Source: a virus. Taken from it: DNA of 22,019 nucleotides. A program made the position numbers and the translations under genes. Numbering within the stretch: position 1 is the stretch's first letter; every line of letters starts with the position of its first letter. Below the pieces are notes generated by a model. The model had not been told where the DNA came from. It saw nothing but the letters and a program-made list of their open reading frames with translations, and searched no databases. Location of the stretch: positions 1-22,019 of the IMG/VR virus record IMGVR_UViG_3300027759_000471. One strand, written 5' to 3'. Of the stretch, positions 13,884-21,768 are shown in pieces.

Positions 13884-14228
13884 TCAAGAACTTAGGTTGA
13901 GGGACGCAGCAATTTGTTGATGAATGTACAAATGACTAGCTATCCAGTCATAGAAATCTGACTCATTATTAAAGTCCACATCCAACATATTGAAGGGATT
14001 ATTCAGCCCTAAGAGGCTTGCAAATGCCTGATGTTCGACCTGATGGGCGAGTAACCAGTCATCTAAATTGTCTGTATTTGCGTCTGTAATTGGGAAAATT
14101 GGCACAGTTATGCCGCTATCCATGAATGTTTCTTGGAATAGCTTGTGTTGTAAGCCGTTCTCAAACAAAAACTCTTGCAAAGAATCATTGTTTCCATACT
14201 CAATAACAGACAGCGTGTCAAAATTCAT
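13884..14228 (-). CDS. Small acidic protein made of three helical repeats with HxxxH
   Basis: This 114-residue protein contains three copies of one pattern: SLQEFLFENGLQHKLF (16-31), NLDDWLLAHQVEHQAF (54-69) and DFYDWIASHLYIHQQI (91-106). The conserved His is at 28, 66 and 103, a spacing of 38 and 37 residues, and copies 2 and 3 have HxxxH. Each is a helix with an acidic-aromatic start. The overall charge is acidic. I know of no assigned function, and similar proteins seem to occur in other phages. The start overlaps the upstream stop (ATGA). It may be a small chaperone or assembly factor for the neighbouring virion proteins (inference). Confidence 0.7.
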   Translation of the reverse strand: MNFDTLSVIEYGNNDSLQEFLFENGLQHKLFQETFMDSGITVPIFPITDANTDNLDDWLLAHQVEHQAFASLLGLNNPFNMLDVDFNNESDFYDWIASHLYIHQQIAASLNLSS

Positions 14229-14458
14229 TTGTCAGCCTTTCCATCAAGGCGGTCAAAGATGCGCTCTAACACGTTATCAATCTTGTCTAGGCGTGAGTTA
14301 ATGTCTTGCTTGGTTGCATAGTTCTTAGCCAAGTCAACTTCAATAGATTGCAGACCATTCTTGAGACTCTTAACAGAATCCCATATCTCACGACACCACC
14401 AGCCCACACCTAGTAGTAGCGCACCACCGACTAAATTGAGTATGTCTTGGAATTGCAT
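14225..14458 (-). CDS. Small membrane-anchored coiled-coil protein
   Basis: This 77-residue protein is read from the ATG at 14458, one base after the upstream stop. A membrane helix (residues about 5-19: DILNLVGGALLLGVG) is followed by WWCREIWDSVKSLKN and a charged helix ending NVLERIFDRLDGKADK. One N-terminal membrane helix plus a coiled coil is common in a phage family sometimes labelled holin-like or tail-associated; the function is not established. It sits between tail genes and the triple-repeat protein. A longer reading from 14497 would enter the upstream gene and is not favoured. Confidence 0.68.
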   Translation of the reverse strand: MQFQDILNLVGGALLLGVGWWCREIWDSVKSLKNGLQSIEVDLAKNYATKQDINSRLDKIDNVLERIFDRLDGKADK

Positions 14459-14459
14459 C

Positions 14460-14903
14460 TTATGAGGCGTAGTAAGGGACTTTGACAACAGTAGCATTGG
14501 CTAACTGAATTTGAATGTATCCAGCAGGGACAAGAGGCAAACTAGATGTTGCAAATGTTGCACTTGCAGCAGTTGTGTTAGTCACGGTCACATTAGCCAC
14601 CACGTTGCCAGCCGTGATAGCTACCGCATTAGAGTTCTGAGTTGACATCGTGCCAAGACCAGATACCGCAGAATTAGCAATAGCAATGGCTACGTTAACA
14701 GCATTAGTGACTTGACCCTGTGCATTTATGGTGACCTGAGAGACAGTATTAGCAGAACCGTAGGTTGCAGCAGTAACAGCAGTATTAGCAAGCGAAATTG
14801 TGCCTGTCCCCGTTATAGGACCACCAGTAAGCCCAGTACCCGTTGCTATGTTCGTTACTGTGCCGTTAGTTCCACCGCTACTAATTGCTACTGTTTTTAA
14901 CAT
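14460..14903 (-). CDS. Tail fibre-like short protein (GTGLTGGPIT type)
   Basis: This 147-residue protein contains VTNIATGTGLTGGPITGTGT (16-35), a motif found many times in phage tail fibres and appendages, followed by strand-rich Ala/Val/Thr sequence and QVTINAQGQVTNAVNV. The C-terminus reads PAGYIQIQLANATVVKVPYY, a pattern of small tail-appendage proteins. It is too short to be a whole fibre and may form a trimer or attach to one. It is placed directly after another small beta protein and before the membrane gene. Confidence 0.66.
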   Translation of the reverse strand: MLKTVAISSGGTNGTVTNIATGTGLTGGPITGTGTISLANTAVTAATYGSANTVSQVTINAQGQVTNAVNVAIAIANSAVSGLGTMSTQNSNAVAITAGNVVANVTVTNTTAASATFATSSLPLVPAGYIQIQLANATVVKVPYYAS

Positions 14904-14905
14904 AA

Positions 14906-15235
14906 TTACATCCCATCTCCGGGCGTGATATAGATAGTGGCGTTTCCACTAGCTGTAATGCCCGTAAAGTAAGCGTTTGGCACAAAGGTAAGAATCTCAT
15001 CAGTTCCAGCCAATAGCGGGAATGATGGTCCTGTAGTTGATACAACCGCACAGTTGTTTCCTGCTTCACTAGCACTTGAGCCATACCCAAGAAATACAAC
15101 AACAGAGCCAGAGTTGATGATGCGGTATTGGTTTCCACCAAGCGTAGTAGATACGCATTGCACAGCAGTAGGAGCTGCCGTGTTAGCGAGAAACGCTACG
15201 GTGTTACCTAGTTTGGTAAAAGCATTAGTACTCAT
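14906..15235 (-). CDS. Small beta-rich virion-type protein ending YITPGDGM (paralogue)
   Basis: This 109-residue protein is similar to the one at 6426-6782: a short AF-x-x-x-G-x-T start, an NQY motif near the middle, alternating hydrophobic strands and the terminal YITPGDGM. The DNA of the two ends also matches closely (CCGGGCGTGATRTAG on the plus strand at 14919 and 6442). Its position between the assembly-like gene at 15247 and the tail fibre-like gene suggests a tail appendage or decoration. No membrane segment or enzyme motif is seen. Confidence 0.7.
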   Translation of the reverse strand: MSTNAFTKLGNTVAFLANTAAPTAVQCVSTTLGGNQYRIINSGSVVVFLGYGSSASEAGNNCAVVSTTGPSFPLLAGTDEILTFVPNAYFTGITASGNATIYITPGDGM

Positions 15236-15246
15236 TTATTTACCCT

Positions 15247-15534
15247 TTAACTTTGGTCAGTCTGATTAAGATTCTCGTCACGAAGTTGTATCTCTTCATC
15301 TGTCATTGGAACTTGTACATATTTAACAAACCATTGACCATCAATTGTTTCTACCCCGTCAGCAACAAATTTGTAATTTTCTTGGGGCGCTGTAAGAGTT
15401 GGGTAATGCAAAATAGCAAACCCAAATGGAGAGACATTTTGGTCTGCCAATAGCTCTGGAAAAGATGTGTTTGGATGAGCAATACGAAACCGCTCCTCCG
15501 ACATTTTTTGTTGTGTGTAGATGTTAATTAACAT
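15247..15534 (-). CDS. Possible tail fibre assembly-type accessory protein
   Basis: This 95-residue protein starts at an ATG after AGGA. After a short lead the sequence reads VSPFGFAILHYPTLTAPQEN and then KFVADGVETIDGQWFVKYVQ, ending in TDEEIQLRDENLNQTDQS. A beta sheet followed by Trp and a charged helical end is the layout of small proteins placed beside tail fibre genes, some of which help fibre folding. It sits right after the large beta-propeller gene, which is the position expected for an assembly helper. No specific family can be proven from sequence. Confidence 0.6.
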   Translation of the reverse strand: MLINIYTQQKMSEERFRIAHPNTSFPELLADQNVSPFGFAILHYPTLTAPQENYKFVADGVETIDGQWFVKYVQVPMTDEEIQLRDENLNQTDQS

Positions 15535-15541
15535 ATTTTTC

Positions 15542-17356
15542 CTATGTTTTAGTCATAAGGAACATACGACCAGACCCTGAACGACCCGTCACAACAACTC
15601 TATTGTTGAAGCAACCAAGGCTATAAAGAACGATTCCTGACGCTTGAGAAGGAACGCCCGTATCATTAGTCCAAGTAACTCCACTATCAATACTAAAATA
15701 TACTGTTCCAACAGCCGTACTAGCATAAATGATGGATGTTGATATTGCTCCTACACCATAAAACGCATCAGTTGTACCTGATGTTCTTGATGTCCAAGTA
15801 ATAGCGTCTGGTGAAGTAACGATAGCCCCATTAGCCCCAACAGCAACATATTGAGCACCAGTCCAGCACACGCCAAAAAATGTTTGAACAACACCAGTTG
15901 CTACAACCGTCCAAGAACCAGTTTGCCCTGTTGTTGAGTACGAAAGGTTACCCGCAAAACTAGCGCTTGTCATTACAAACTTACCGTTTCCAAAACAAAC
16001 ACCGTAACCAGTATTCGTAAAAGAATAGTAACTCCAAGTTATTCCATCAGCAGAATAGCCAGCGCCACCACCAGCAGTACCCATTACAAAACCTTGCCCA
16101 GCGCCCCAAGCAATTCCGAATCCTGCGGCAGAACCTTGTCCAGTTGTTGCAAAACTCCAAGTTGTTCCATCATCCGAGGAATACCAAACGCCTGTTCCAG
16201 CTTTTGTAGCAACCCATCTGTCTAGTGTTGGAGAGTATGCAATACCACCAATATTTTGGTTAGCCGCTACTGCCGTGCCTAAACTCATTAGTCTCCATGT
16301 ACTAACATTCCCAGTTGCTTTAGCGAGTAGAGCGACACTACCAACCATCGTAATGTCATTACTAGATTTATAACCAGAGTTATAAATGTAAAAACCTCGA
16401 CCACCGTCGTATCCAAGATACCAAGTTAATCCATCGGTAGACCAAATTATGTAAGCCGCAGTACCAGTAGCAGAAGTTACAACAAATCTATCATTTGACC
16501 AAGTTAGACTCTGATAAGTTGGAGTTGTAGAACCCGGAATAACAACCGACCAAGTAACACCACCATCTGTTGAAAGACAAATAGTCCCTGATGCCCCGCC
16601 TACAGCTACAGTTGTACTACTAGTTTTAAAAGCCGCGCAATTAAGAGAGGTGGCTACTCCTGAAGTTCTAGAAGTCCAAGTTGTGCCATCAGGAGAAGTC
16701 AAGATAACTCCACTAGCACCAGCAACAACATACAAAGAACCTGTCCAACAGATACCATTAAGAGTTGTAGCAACGCCAGACGTTCTAGATGTCCATGTCA
16801 CACCATCAGGTGATGTAAGAATAACTCCGGAAGCTCCGACCGTTACAAATAATGAACCACCCCAAACAATACCAATAAGATTTGTGACTACACCAGATAC
16901 TCTAGTTGTCCATGTAGTGCCATTAGACGAAGTAATAATTGTTCCTGCATTACCTACTATTGCAGTAAGATTTAAGCTGGAAGAACAACCAACAGTATAA
17001 AGATTATTAACCGTTCCACTTGTTTGTGATGTCCAAGTTACAAAGTCTGTAGATGTATATACCGTTCCAGTAGCACTACAAGCAACAACTGTGGTGGTAT
17101 TACCAAGGTAATTTAAACCTAATGGCGAGTTAGTTAACCCAGATGTAGAAGCACTTATAAAATTTCTGTAATCAGTTGTAGATTCAAGCGTGACACCTCC
17201 GCCAACGCCAATATAAAAAGTGCTATTTGATGAGTTGTATAAACCTTGATAAGCGGCAAATGAGCCTTGGCTTGGACCTGATATTTGAGAAGTCCAAACA
17301 GAAGGTGGTGGCGCAGAAGCCCCCGCAGCAGACAAAACAATGTCTCTTGATGTCAT
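15542..17356 (-). CDS. Asp-box beta-propeller tail protein, probable receptor-binding protein (604 aa)
   Basis: After an N-terminal MTSRDIVLSAAGA leader, typical of phage tail proteins and probably the virion anchor, the protein is made of about 14 repeats of 39-46 residues. Each repeat has S-x-D-G-x-T-W (Asp-box). The key Trp is at 21, 108, 149, 188, 227, 269, 312, 354, 400, 441, 482, 521 and 562, with a degenerate Phe near 66. Fourteen repeats fit two seven-bladed propellers. Asp-box propellers occur in sialidases and in carbohydrate-binding proteins, but no catalytic Arg triad or YRIP motif is visible, so a binding role is favoured. Position among tail genes supports host receptor recognition. 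The ATG overlaps the upstream stop (ATGA). Confidence 0.78.
   Translation of the reverse strand: MTSRDIVLSAAGASAPPPSVWTSQISGPSQGSFAAYQGLYNSSNSTFYIGVGGGVTLESTTDYRNFISASTSGLTNSPLGLNYLGNTTTVVACSATGTVYTSTDFVTWTSQTSGTVNNLYTVGCSSSLNLTAIVGNAGTIITSSNGTTWTTRVSGVVTNLIGIVWGGSLFVTVGASGVILTSPDGVTWTSRTSGVATTLNGICWTGSLYVVAGASGVILTSPDGTTWTSRTSGVATSLNCAAFKTSSTTVAVGGASGTICLSTDGGVTWSVVIPGSTTPTYQSLTWSNDRFVVTSATGTAAYIIWSTDGLTWYLGYDGGRGFYIYNSGYKSSNDITMVGSVALLAKATGNVSTWRLMSLGTAVAANQNIGGIAYSPTLDRWVATKAGTGVWYSSDDGTTWSFATTGQGSAAGFGIAWGAGQGFVMGTAGGGAGYSADGITWSYYSFTNTGYGVCFGNGKFVMTSASFAGNLSYSTTGQTGSWTVVATGVVQTFFGVCWTGAQYVAVGANGAIVTSPDAITWTSRTSGTTDAFYGVGAISTSIIYASTAVGTVYFSIDSGVTWTNDTGVPSQASGIVLYSLGCFNNRVVVTGRSGSGRMFLMTKT
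16640..16960 (-). repeat. Tandem 117-base repeats coding for propeller blades
   Basis: The blade sequence (GVILTSPDGVTWTSRTSG type) recurs at a strict 117-base (39-residue) spacing: the matching GTTCTA/ACTCTA positions are 16665, 16782 and 16899. Adjacent copies encode almost identical protein, but the DNA differs at many third codon positions. Confidence 0.75.
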
Positions 17357-17784
17357 TTGACATCCTTACCTAAAACTAAGCCTGTCCATGTCGTTCCACC
17401 GTCATAGGTGAAAAAACCTAAAACGTCACGACCAGAGGTTGTCAATGTAGGCGCTGTACCGCCAGCCCACTTAGTGCCAGACCACCATGTAATGTTTGAC
17501 CCTGAGTTAGTCAAATCAAGAATCATGCTGTAAGCCGTGCCTGATGTCGGCACATTGCTTACCGTGAATGTTGTAGCGCCACTAATTGTCTTGCTGTAAT
17601 AGTTTCCAAGAGAACAGTCAATATTGCTTGCAGAAATTGCAGATTGAACTTCTTTAATTGCGGCAACAGTATTGCCCAAAGCAACAGAAGTGTTACCAAG
17701 AGTCAAAGCTGTGGCAAAGTTAGAGTCAAGCTGAGAAAGCGGAATTGCCGTTGTTGCTGTTGCAAATGTATATGGAACTGCCAT
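17353..17784 (-). CDS. Small tail protein (MAVPYTFATATTAIPLSQLD type)
   Basis: The protein has 143 residues. The first 30 (start MAVPYTFATATTAIPLSQLD, then NFATAL) are a very common opening of phage tail-fibre or tail-appendage proteins. Ala/Val-rich helix follows (AAIKEVQSAISASN). The C-terminal half is beta-rich (YYSKTISGATTFTVSNVPTS), ending in FFTYDGGTTWTGLVLGK. That end carries a single GGTTW resembling the Asp-box of the following gene. It probably helps attach the propeller protein, which is made from the overlapping ATGA start, but this is inferred from position. Confidence 0.65.
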   Translation of the reverse strand: MAVPYTFATATTAIPLSQLDSNFATALTLGNTSVALGNTVAAIKEVQSAISASNIDCSLGNYYSKTISGATTFTVSNVPTSGTAYSMILDLTNSGSNITWWSGTKWAGGTAPTLTTSGRDVLGFFTYDGGTTWTGLVLGKDVK

Positions 17785-17785
17785 G

Positions 17786-19762
17786 TTAGAACCTCGTCCT
17801 TAATTCGTGTTCGTACTCGAACCCGTTGATTACAAAATTTGCGCCCGTTGATGTTACGGTCATACCCAAATACTTGCCCCATTGCTTTGCATCGGTCTTG
17901 TATAGGGTATACCCTCCACCACCAAACCAAGAAATTACTGCCGAACTGTTGTTTACCCAAGGAATTGGCGTACTCAGATTATTAATCCAATCAACCAATT
18001 CGCCAAGCACTACAGGCGTACTAGAGCCACTCTCTGAATCCACAGTCACCGTTATCTCGGCAGCATTGGTTAAGGTAGCCTCAATACCTACCTTCAAGGC
18101 TTGCTTGGTGCGTATTGGGTCTTTCATTGAGTTCAATGAAGTTTGGACATAGCTGTTAATAGCAGAAGTCGAATCCGAATACAGACGCACACAAGAGTTG
18201 CCGTTTGAACCGTAGAGATTAATCTTGCCACCTAGAGGAGCAGAGGCGATATAAGCTAAGTCGTTGCCAGCACTTGTGAAGAACCACTTTTTCTCAAAGA
18301 AAATGGCTTGTATGTACCGACTAGAACTAGAAGTGCCAAGTCCACCCGTATATTTAAAGTTGAAGGCAGCGCACAGAATGTTGTTTAGCAAGACCTGACC
18401 CGCATAGACGGGGTAGTCAAAATCAATGTAAGGGAAAACCCCATCAAGAGAATCTGAGACTTTAGTTGTTGTAGAACCGACTAGGGCATAAATACCATAG
18501 TTGTTCATAAACAAAACAGACCTGAAATAAGGGTAAATAGCGTATGGCAACTTAGAACCAACAGACGCGCTGACGTTGGTATTGGTAAACAGCGTTGTGC
18601 CAGCAGTAGTTACCCGAACATCTGAGAAGACATTAATTGAATCGTCACCAAAGATGTAGAGGAAGTTGTTAGCCGATAAGAGCTGAGTAATGTTGCCATG
18701 CAAGGTTGCATCAGTCAGAGTAACTGCACCCGCAGAAATGCTTGTAAAGTCGCTGTACGACCCCGCAGCCGAATAGGTGACTGTGCGTCCATTGGCTATC
18801 CAAACACGACCTGAAAACGACTGGATGCCTACTACCGGCTCTACATTAATGATTGCCTTGGCTGTGGCGTTAGTTCCACCACCACCAGCTATGGTCACCG
18901 TGATGTTAGAAGAGTTGGTGTAGCCGCTACCGACATTGGTCATTACGACTTGGGTAACGATTCCACCAGAAACAATGCCTTGACCAGCAGCATTAGTGCC
19001 GCCACCACCAGCGATAGTGACAGTCAGGTTAGACGCATTGGTATAACCCGTGCCACCAGCAGTCACTAAGACTGAGACTGTTCCTGTTGCAAAAGTGGTA
19101 ATCCCTGCTACTGCATTAGCACCAGAGCCACCGCCACCATTAAATGTGACGGTAGGAGAGCTTGTATAGCCTGTTCCCGCCTCTGTAATTGTGATGGAGG
19201 ACACGGTGTTAGCCGTGATGGTTGCCACAGCCGTAGCCTGTACGCCATTAGCCGAGTTAGGGGCTGAAATAATGACTGCTGGCGCAGACGTATATCCTGT
19301 ACCCCTTTGTACAAGACCGACTTGACCAACAGCGCCAATAAAGATTAGGTTTGTGCCATCCCAAGTAAAGTAACCCTTTGCAGGGTCACCAATTAAAACA
19401 CGGTCATTCTTCCATTGGGAGATGTTGACACCAGACGCGCTAAATGTTCCAGCAGCGCCAATTGTCCCCTTGGCATTTGTATCCAAGCGCACATACTCAG
19501 CCGAGCCATCTGCTTGAAACGCCAAAAGGTAATCAGTCAAACCAATGTTGGCTGAACAATAGAAAGTGACTGTATTAGAGAAAGTGACGCTACCTACATT
19601 GGAATAGGTAGGCGTAATCTTGATATTGCCATAACCAATAGGCATAGCGTTCTCAAGCCAAAAGAACTCGGAATCGTCAATAGCCGTTCTGTTCGCTTTG
19701 GTGTTTACACCCTTGAACTGTTTGACAACCTCGTAGGATTTTTTTTGCTCTGCGGCTGCCAT
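17786..19762 (-). CDS. Tail nozzle-like protein with inserted G-x-GYT repeats (658 aa)
   Basis: The N-terminus QFKGVNTKANRTAIDDSEFF, with WLENAMPIG after it, resembles the opening of podovirus tail proteins that cap the portal/adaptor (P22 gp10-like or tail nozzle). Residues about 120-145 (RVLIGDPAKGYFTWDGTNLI) and about 312-340 (VGIQSFSGRVWIANGRTVTY) look like one core split by an insert. The insert (about 150-310) has four repeats centred on GTGYT or GSGYT at 154, 196, 237 and 278, with AGGGGTNA loops. The rest is beta-rich up to the end. It follows the adaptor-like gene, as expected for a short tail. Confidence 0.68.
   Translation of the reverse strand: MAAAEQKKSYEVVKQFKGVNTKANRTAIDDSEFFWLENAMPIGYGNIKITPTYSNVGSVTFSNTVTFYCSANIGLTDYLLAFQADGSAEYVRLDTNAKGTIGAAGTFSASGVNISQWKNDRVLIGDPAKGYFTWDGTNLIFIGAVGQVGLVQRGTGYTSAPAVIISAPNSANGVQATAVATITANTVSSITITEAGTGYTSSPTVTFNGGGGSGANAVAGITTFATGTVSVLVTAGGTGYTNASNLTVTIAGGGGTNAAGQGIVSGGIVTQVVMTNVGSGYTNSSNITVTIAGGGGTNATAKAIINVEPVVGIQSFSGRVWIANGRTVTYSAAGSYSDFTSISAGAVTLTDATLHGNITQLLSANNFLYIFGDDSINVFSDVRVTTAGTTLFTNTNVSASVGSKLPYAIYPYFRSVLFMNNYGIYALVGSTTTKVSDSLDGVFPYIDFDYPVYAGQVLLNNILCAAFNFKYTGGLGTSSSSRYIQAIFFEKKWFFTSAGNDLAYIASAPLGGKINLYGSNGNSCVRLYSDSTSAINSYVQTSLNSMKDPIRTKQALKVGIEATLTNAAEITVTVDSESGSSTPVVLGELVDWINNLSTPIPWVNNSSAVISWFGGGGYTLYKTDAKQWGKYLGMTVTSTGANFVINGFEYEHELRTRF
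18835..19310 (-). repeat. Four G-x-GYT repeats (41-42 residues each) within the nozzle-like gene
   Basis: The motif occurs four times with spacings of 42, 41 and 41 residues. The last two copies share the loop TVTIAGGGGTNA exactly. These look like a small beta domain repeated as an appendage. Confidence 0.72.
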
Positions 19763-19765
19763 ATC

Positions 19766-20614
19766 TTAGAACGGTGTGGAGTACGGGGTTGGTATCCTTC
19801 TTGTAAACACAGATACCAATACCGATTGAGTTTTTTGCTTGTACTGCTGCAAATAGATTTCAGCTTCACCAAACGATTGTTCGTAGTATTTGGCAAGGTG
19901 AGCCGCATAAAACTGAACAACAGTATCGTATGGTTCATTGATGGTATCTGTATCAGTCAGATTAACCATAGTAGTTGGCAAAATAACCGTGTCCAAGTCA
20001 ATCACATAGGCTTGGTCTGGTACTGGTCCGACATAAATTTGAGATTGACCATAAATGCTAAAGCAAATAGGTCGCTGAACATTGTTCTGCCAATAACGCA
20101 ATTGAGCATTAAAGTCAGTCCAAGGCAAATACCGTAATGGGATTCTTGAGTTTCCCCAATACAAATTGATATTCAAAACATCTAGCGTCTGCACACCTGA
20201 TGGCAAAGCAGCGTAGTTAATGACTTCACATGGTCCTGCATACTGCAAAGTAGCCGTGCCGTCTGTGAAAGTTGTTGTTGGTGGGTAGACGTAAGTCCCT
20301 GATGGATACGGCGGTGCGGTTGAGCCAAGCACACCACCAGTTACAACTTTGTAAATATAGATGTTAGAGAAGACGTAACTGTTAGTTGTTACGGTCAGTC
20401 CAGCAGACCAGATGACTGGGTTGCTTCCACCAGCTACGGGAGTGCAAGGAGTTTGCGATACTTGAACAGTTCTCAGACACCCTGTGTCGCGCACGACACG
20501 CTCACGCGCACTATTGATATAGCCTATTAGCTGGTCATTAGTGTAGAAGTTAGCTTGCGCGTCATGCAACAAATATCTAACTTGCGTGAGATAGCCTTGG
20601 AGTGTTTGAGCCAT
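19766..20614 (-). CDS. Head-tail adaptor-like protein (SU10 adaptor type)
   Basis: The protein has 282 residues. The N-terminal helices (MAQTLQGYLTQVRYLLHDAQ, then FYTNDQLIGYINSARERVVR) are the known opening of podovirus adaptor proteins that attach below the portal. A strand-rich middle contains PLRYLPWTDFNAQLRYWQNN, a frequent motif of this family, followed by PDQAYVIDLDTVILP. The helical end (EPYDTVVQFYAAHLAKYYEQ, then SFGEAEIYLQQYKQKTQ) is also typical. Adaptors form a ring between portal and tail nozzle. The nozzle-like gene follows four bases downstream. Confidence 0.77.
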   Translation of the reverse strand: MAQTLQGYLTQVRYLLHDAQANFYTNDQLIGYINSARERVVRDTGCLRTVQVSQTPCTPVAGGSNPVIWSAGLTVTTNSYVFSNIYIYKVVTGGVLGSTAPPYPSGTYVYPPTTTFTDGTATLQYAGPCEVINYAALPSGVQTLDVLNINLYWGNSRIPLRYLPWTDFNAQLRYWQNNVQRPICFSIYGQSQIYVGPVPDQAYVIDLDTVILPTTMVNLTDTDTINEPYDTVVQFYAAHLAKYYEQSFGEAEIYLQQYKQKTQSVLVSVFTRRIPTPYSTPF

Positions 20615-20617
20615 GCG

Positions 20618-20956
20618 TTATCCATCGTGTTCAGAGTTGACTTTTCCCCCTACCTTCTTAGAAGGCAGAGGTACTCTTTCAACCACCGGGGATAACAAGT
20701 GGCTTTTCACAGGCGGTCTGTCAGAGATTTCAAATTTAGACAAGATTTTCAAACCTTCAGGAATGTCATTTCTTGTTTGAATTAGCGACAGCCTCGCCAT
20801 GTAATTTTCTTTATTTGGGTCACCATGACCAAATATGTGACAAACGGCATCTTCCGGAGCTTCCACCGTTTCCCCCACAGGGAAGGTATACGGTTTGAAC
20901 TCGTAGTTAAATGTTATGGGTTTTTCCCACTTGTTTGTCACATATAAGGTTTGCAT
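20618..20956 (-). CDS. Small structural-region protein of unknown function (112 aa)
   Basis: The sequence opens MQTLYVTNKWEKPITFNYEF and continues with PYTFPVGETVEAPEDAVCHI and FGHGDPNKENYMARL. This pattern of strands followed by an ED-x-x-x-HIFG-x-GDPNKE segment recurs in phage head-tail gene clusters without an assigned role. The C-terminal third is Pro/Lys-rich and probably disordered (PPVKSHLLSPVVERVPLPSK). It lies between the capsid-side beta proteins and the adaptor, so a role at the head or connector is likely but not shown. Confidence 0.68.
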   Translation of the reverse strand: MQTLYVTNKWEKPITFNYEFKPYTFPVGETVEAPEDAVCHIFGHGDPNKENYMARLSLIQTRNDIPEGLKILSKFEISDRPPVKSHLLSPVVERVPLPSKKVGGKVNSEHDG

Positions 20957-20960
20957 AGTT

Positions 20961-21419
20961 TTAGAAGTTTACGGTATCGCCATAAACACGAATATCAACC
21001 GTACCATTGGCTGATGCTGTGTTTATCTTTACAAACAATGCTTGAACGGTGAGTCCAGACAAAGATGTAGTCGTTGAGTAAGGCGTTGCAACTGTCAAAT
21101 CCTGATATGTACCAGTAGTTGTCAAGTTTGCAAGAACCACAGAAGCGACCACAGCGTTGCTAGTGTTACCGTCATTAGAGGTCAGAATGGCTACGTTAGC
21201 GGCTGCCACGTTTCCACCCGGATTCTGAACGGTAACTCTCCGAACAATTACGCTTCCCGAATTAACGACAGCATTACCTTGGGTAATACCACCGCTAAGA
21301 ATAGGAAGCGCAACAATAGCATTGCCTGTTGTAGCGAGAGACACAGCAGTAGCAGAGGCAATTGCATAATTGCCAAAATTTGCTGCCGTGTTTTGTGCGA
21401 CTGCATCAGGATTAGCCAT
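20961..21419 (-). CDS. Beta-rich virion candidate (152 aa)
   Basis: The protein is Ala/Val/Thr-rich with no charge clusters. After a helical lead (MANPDAVAQNTAANFGNYAI) it alternates strands: SGSVIVRRVTVQNPGGNVAA, NAVVASVVLANLTTTGTYQD and TVQALFVKINTASANGTVDI, ending VYGDTVNF. This fits a beta-sandwich such as a decoration or head-fibre protein. Its position two genes after the capsid gene agrees. No known family is claimed. Confidence 0.6.
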   Translation of the reverse strand: MANPDAVAQNTAANFGNYAIASATAVSLATTGNAIVALPILSGGITQGNAVVNSGSVIVRRVTVQNPGGNVAAANVAILTSNDGNTSNAVVASVVLANLTTTGTYQDLTVATPYSTTTSLSGLTVQALFVKINTASANGTVDIRVYGDTVNF

Positions 21420-21428
21420 TGTGTCTCC

Positions 21429-21755
21429 TTAACTTACAAACGTGCTGCCAACTGCCTGACCACCGTTGGTAGCCAACAGAGTCACAGTATCAGCAGCTTG
21501 CGTAGACTTAGCATATACGTTCACGCCATCAGAGATAACAACGCCACCGACGTTTGCAGCCATAACAGTTGCATTAGAAGAGCCGTTGAAAGCAAGCACA
21601 GAAGTGTTTGCCTGTGGGAACATGATATACACACCAGCAGGAATAACAGTACCGTTTCCGGTGCTAGTAGACGTGATGGTTGTAGTTAAGAAATACGCAC
21701 CAGCCGTATTGGTTTGTGCGCCAGCTAAGATGATTTTATTTGTGCTTAATGACAT
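21429..21755 (-). CDS. Beta-rich virion candidate next to the capsid gene (108 aa)
   Basis: This protein directly follows the capsid gene; a GGAG-type site lies in the 13-base gap. The sequence has repeated strands (AGAYFLTTTITSTSTGNGTV, IPAGVYIMFPQANTSVLAFN, VVISDGVNVYAKSTQAADTV) and a small-residue end (ATNGGQAVGSTFVS). Length and position fit a capsid decoration or stabilising protein, which is inference. It does not carry the YITPG motif of the two paralogous beta proteins. Confidence 0.62.
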   Translation of the reverse strand: MSLSTNKIILAGAQTNTAGAYFLTTTITSTSTGNGTVIPAGVYIMFPQANTSVLAFNGSSNATVMAANVGGVVISDGVNVYAKSTQAADTVTLLATNGGQAVGSTFVS

Positions 21756-21768
21756 GGTTTATTGCTCC

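Noticed and set aside
15542-17356. Active sialidase
   Set aside because: Asp-boxes alone do not show catalysis, and no YRIP motif or Arg triad is visible.
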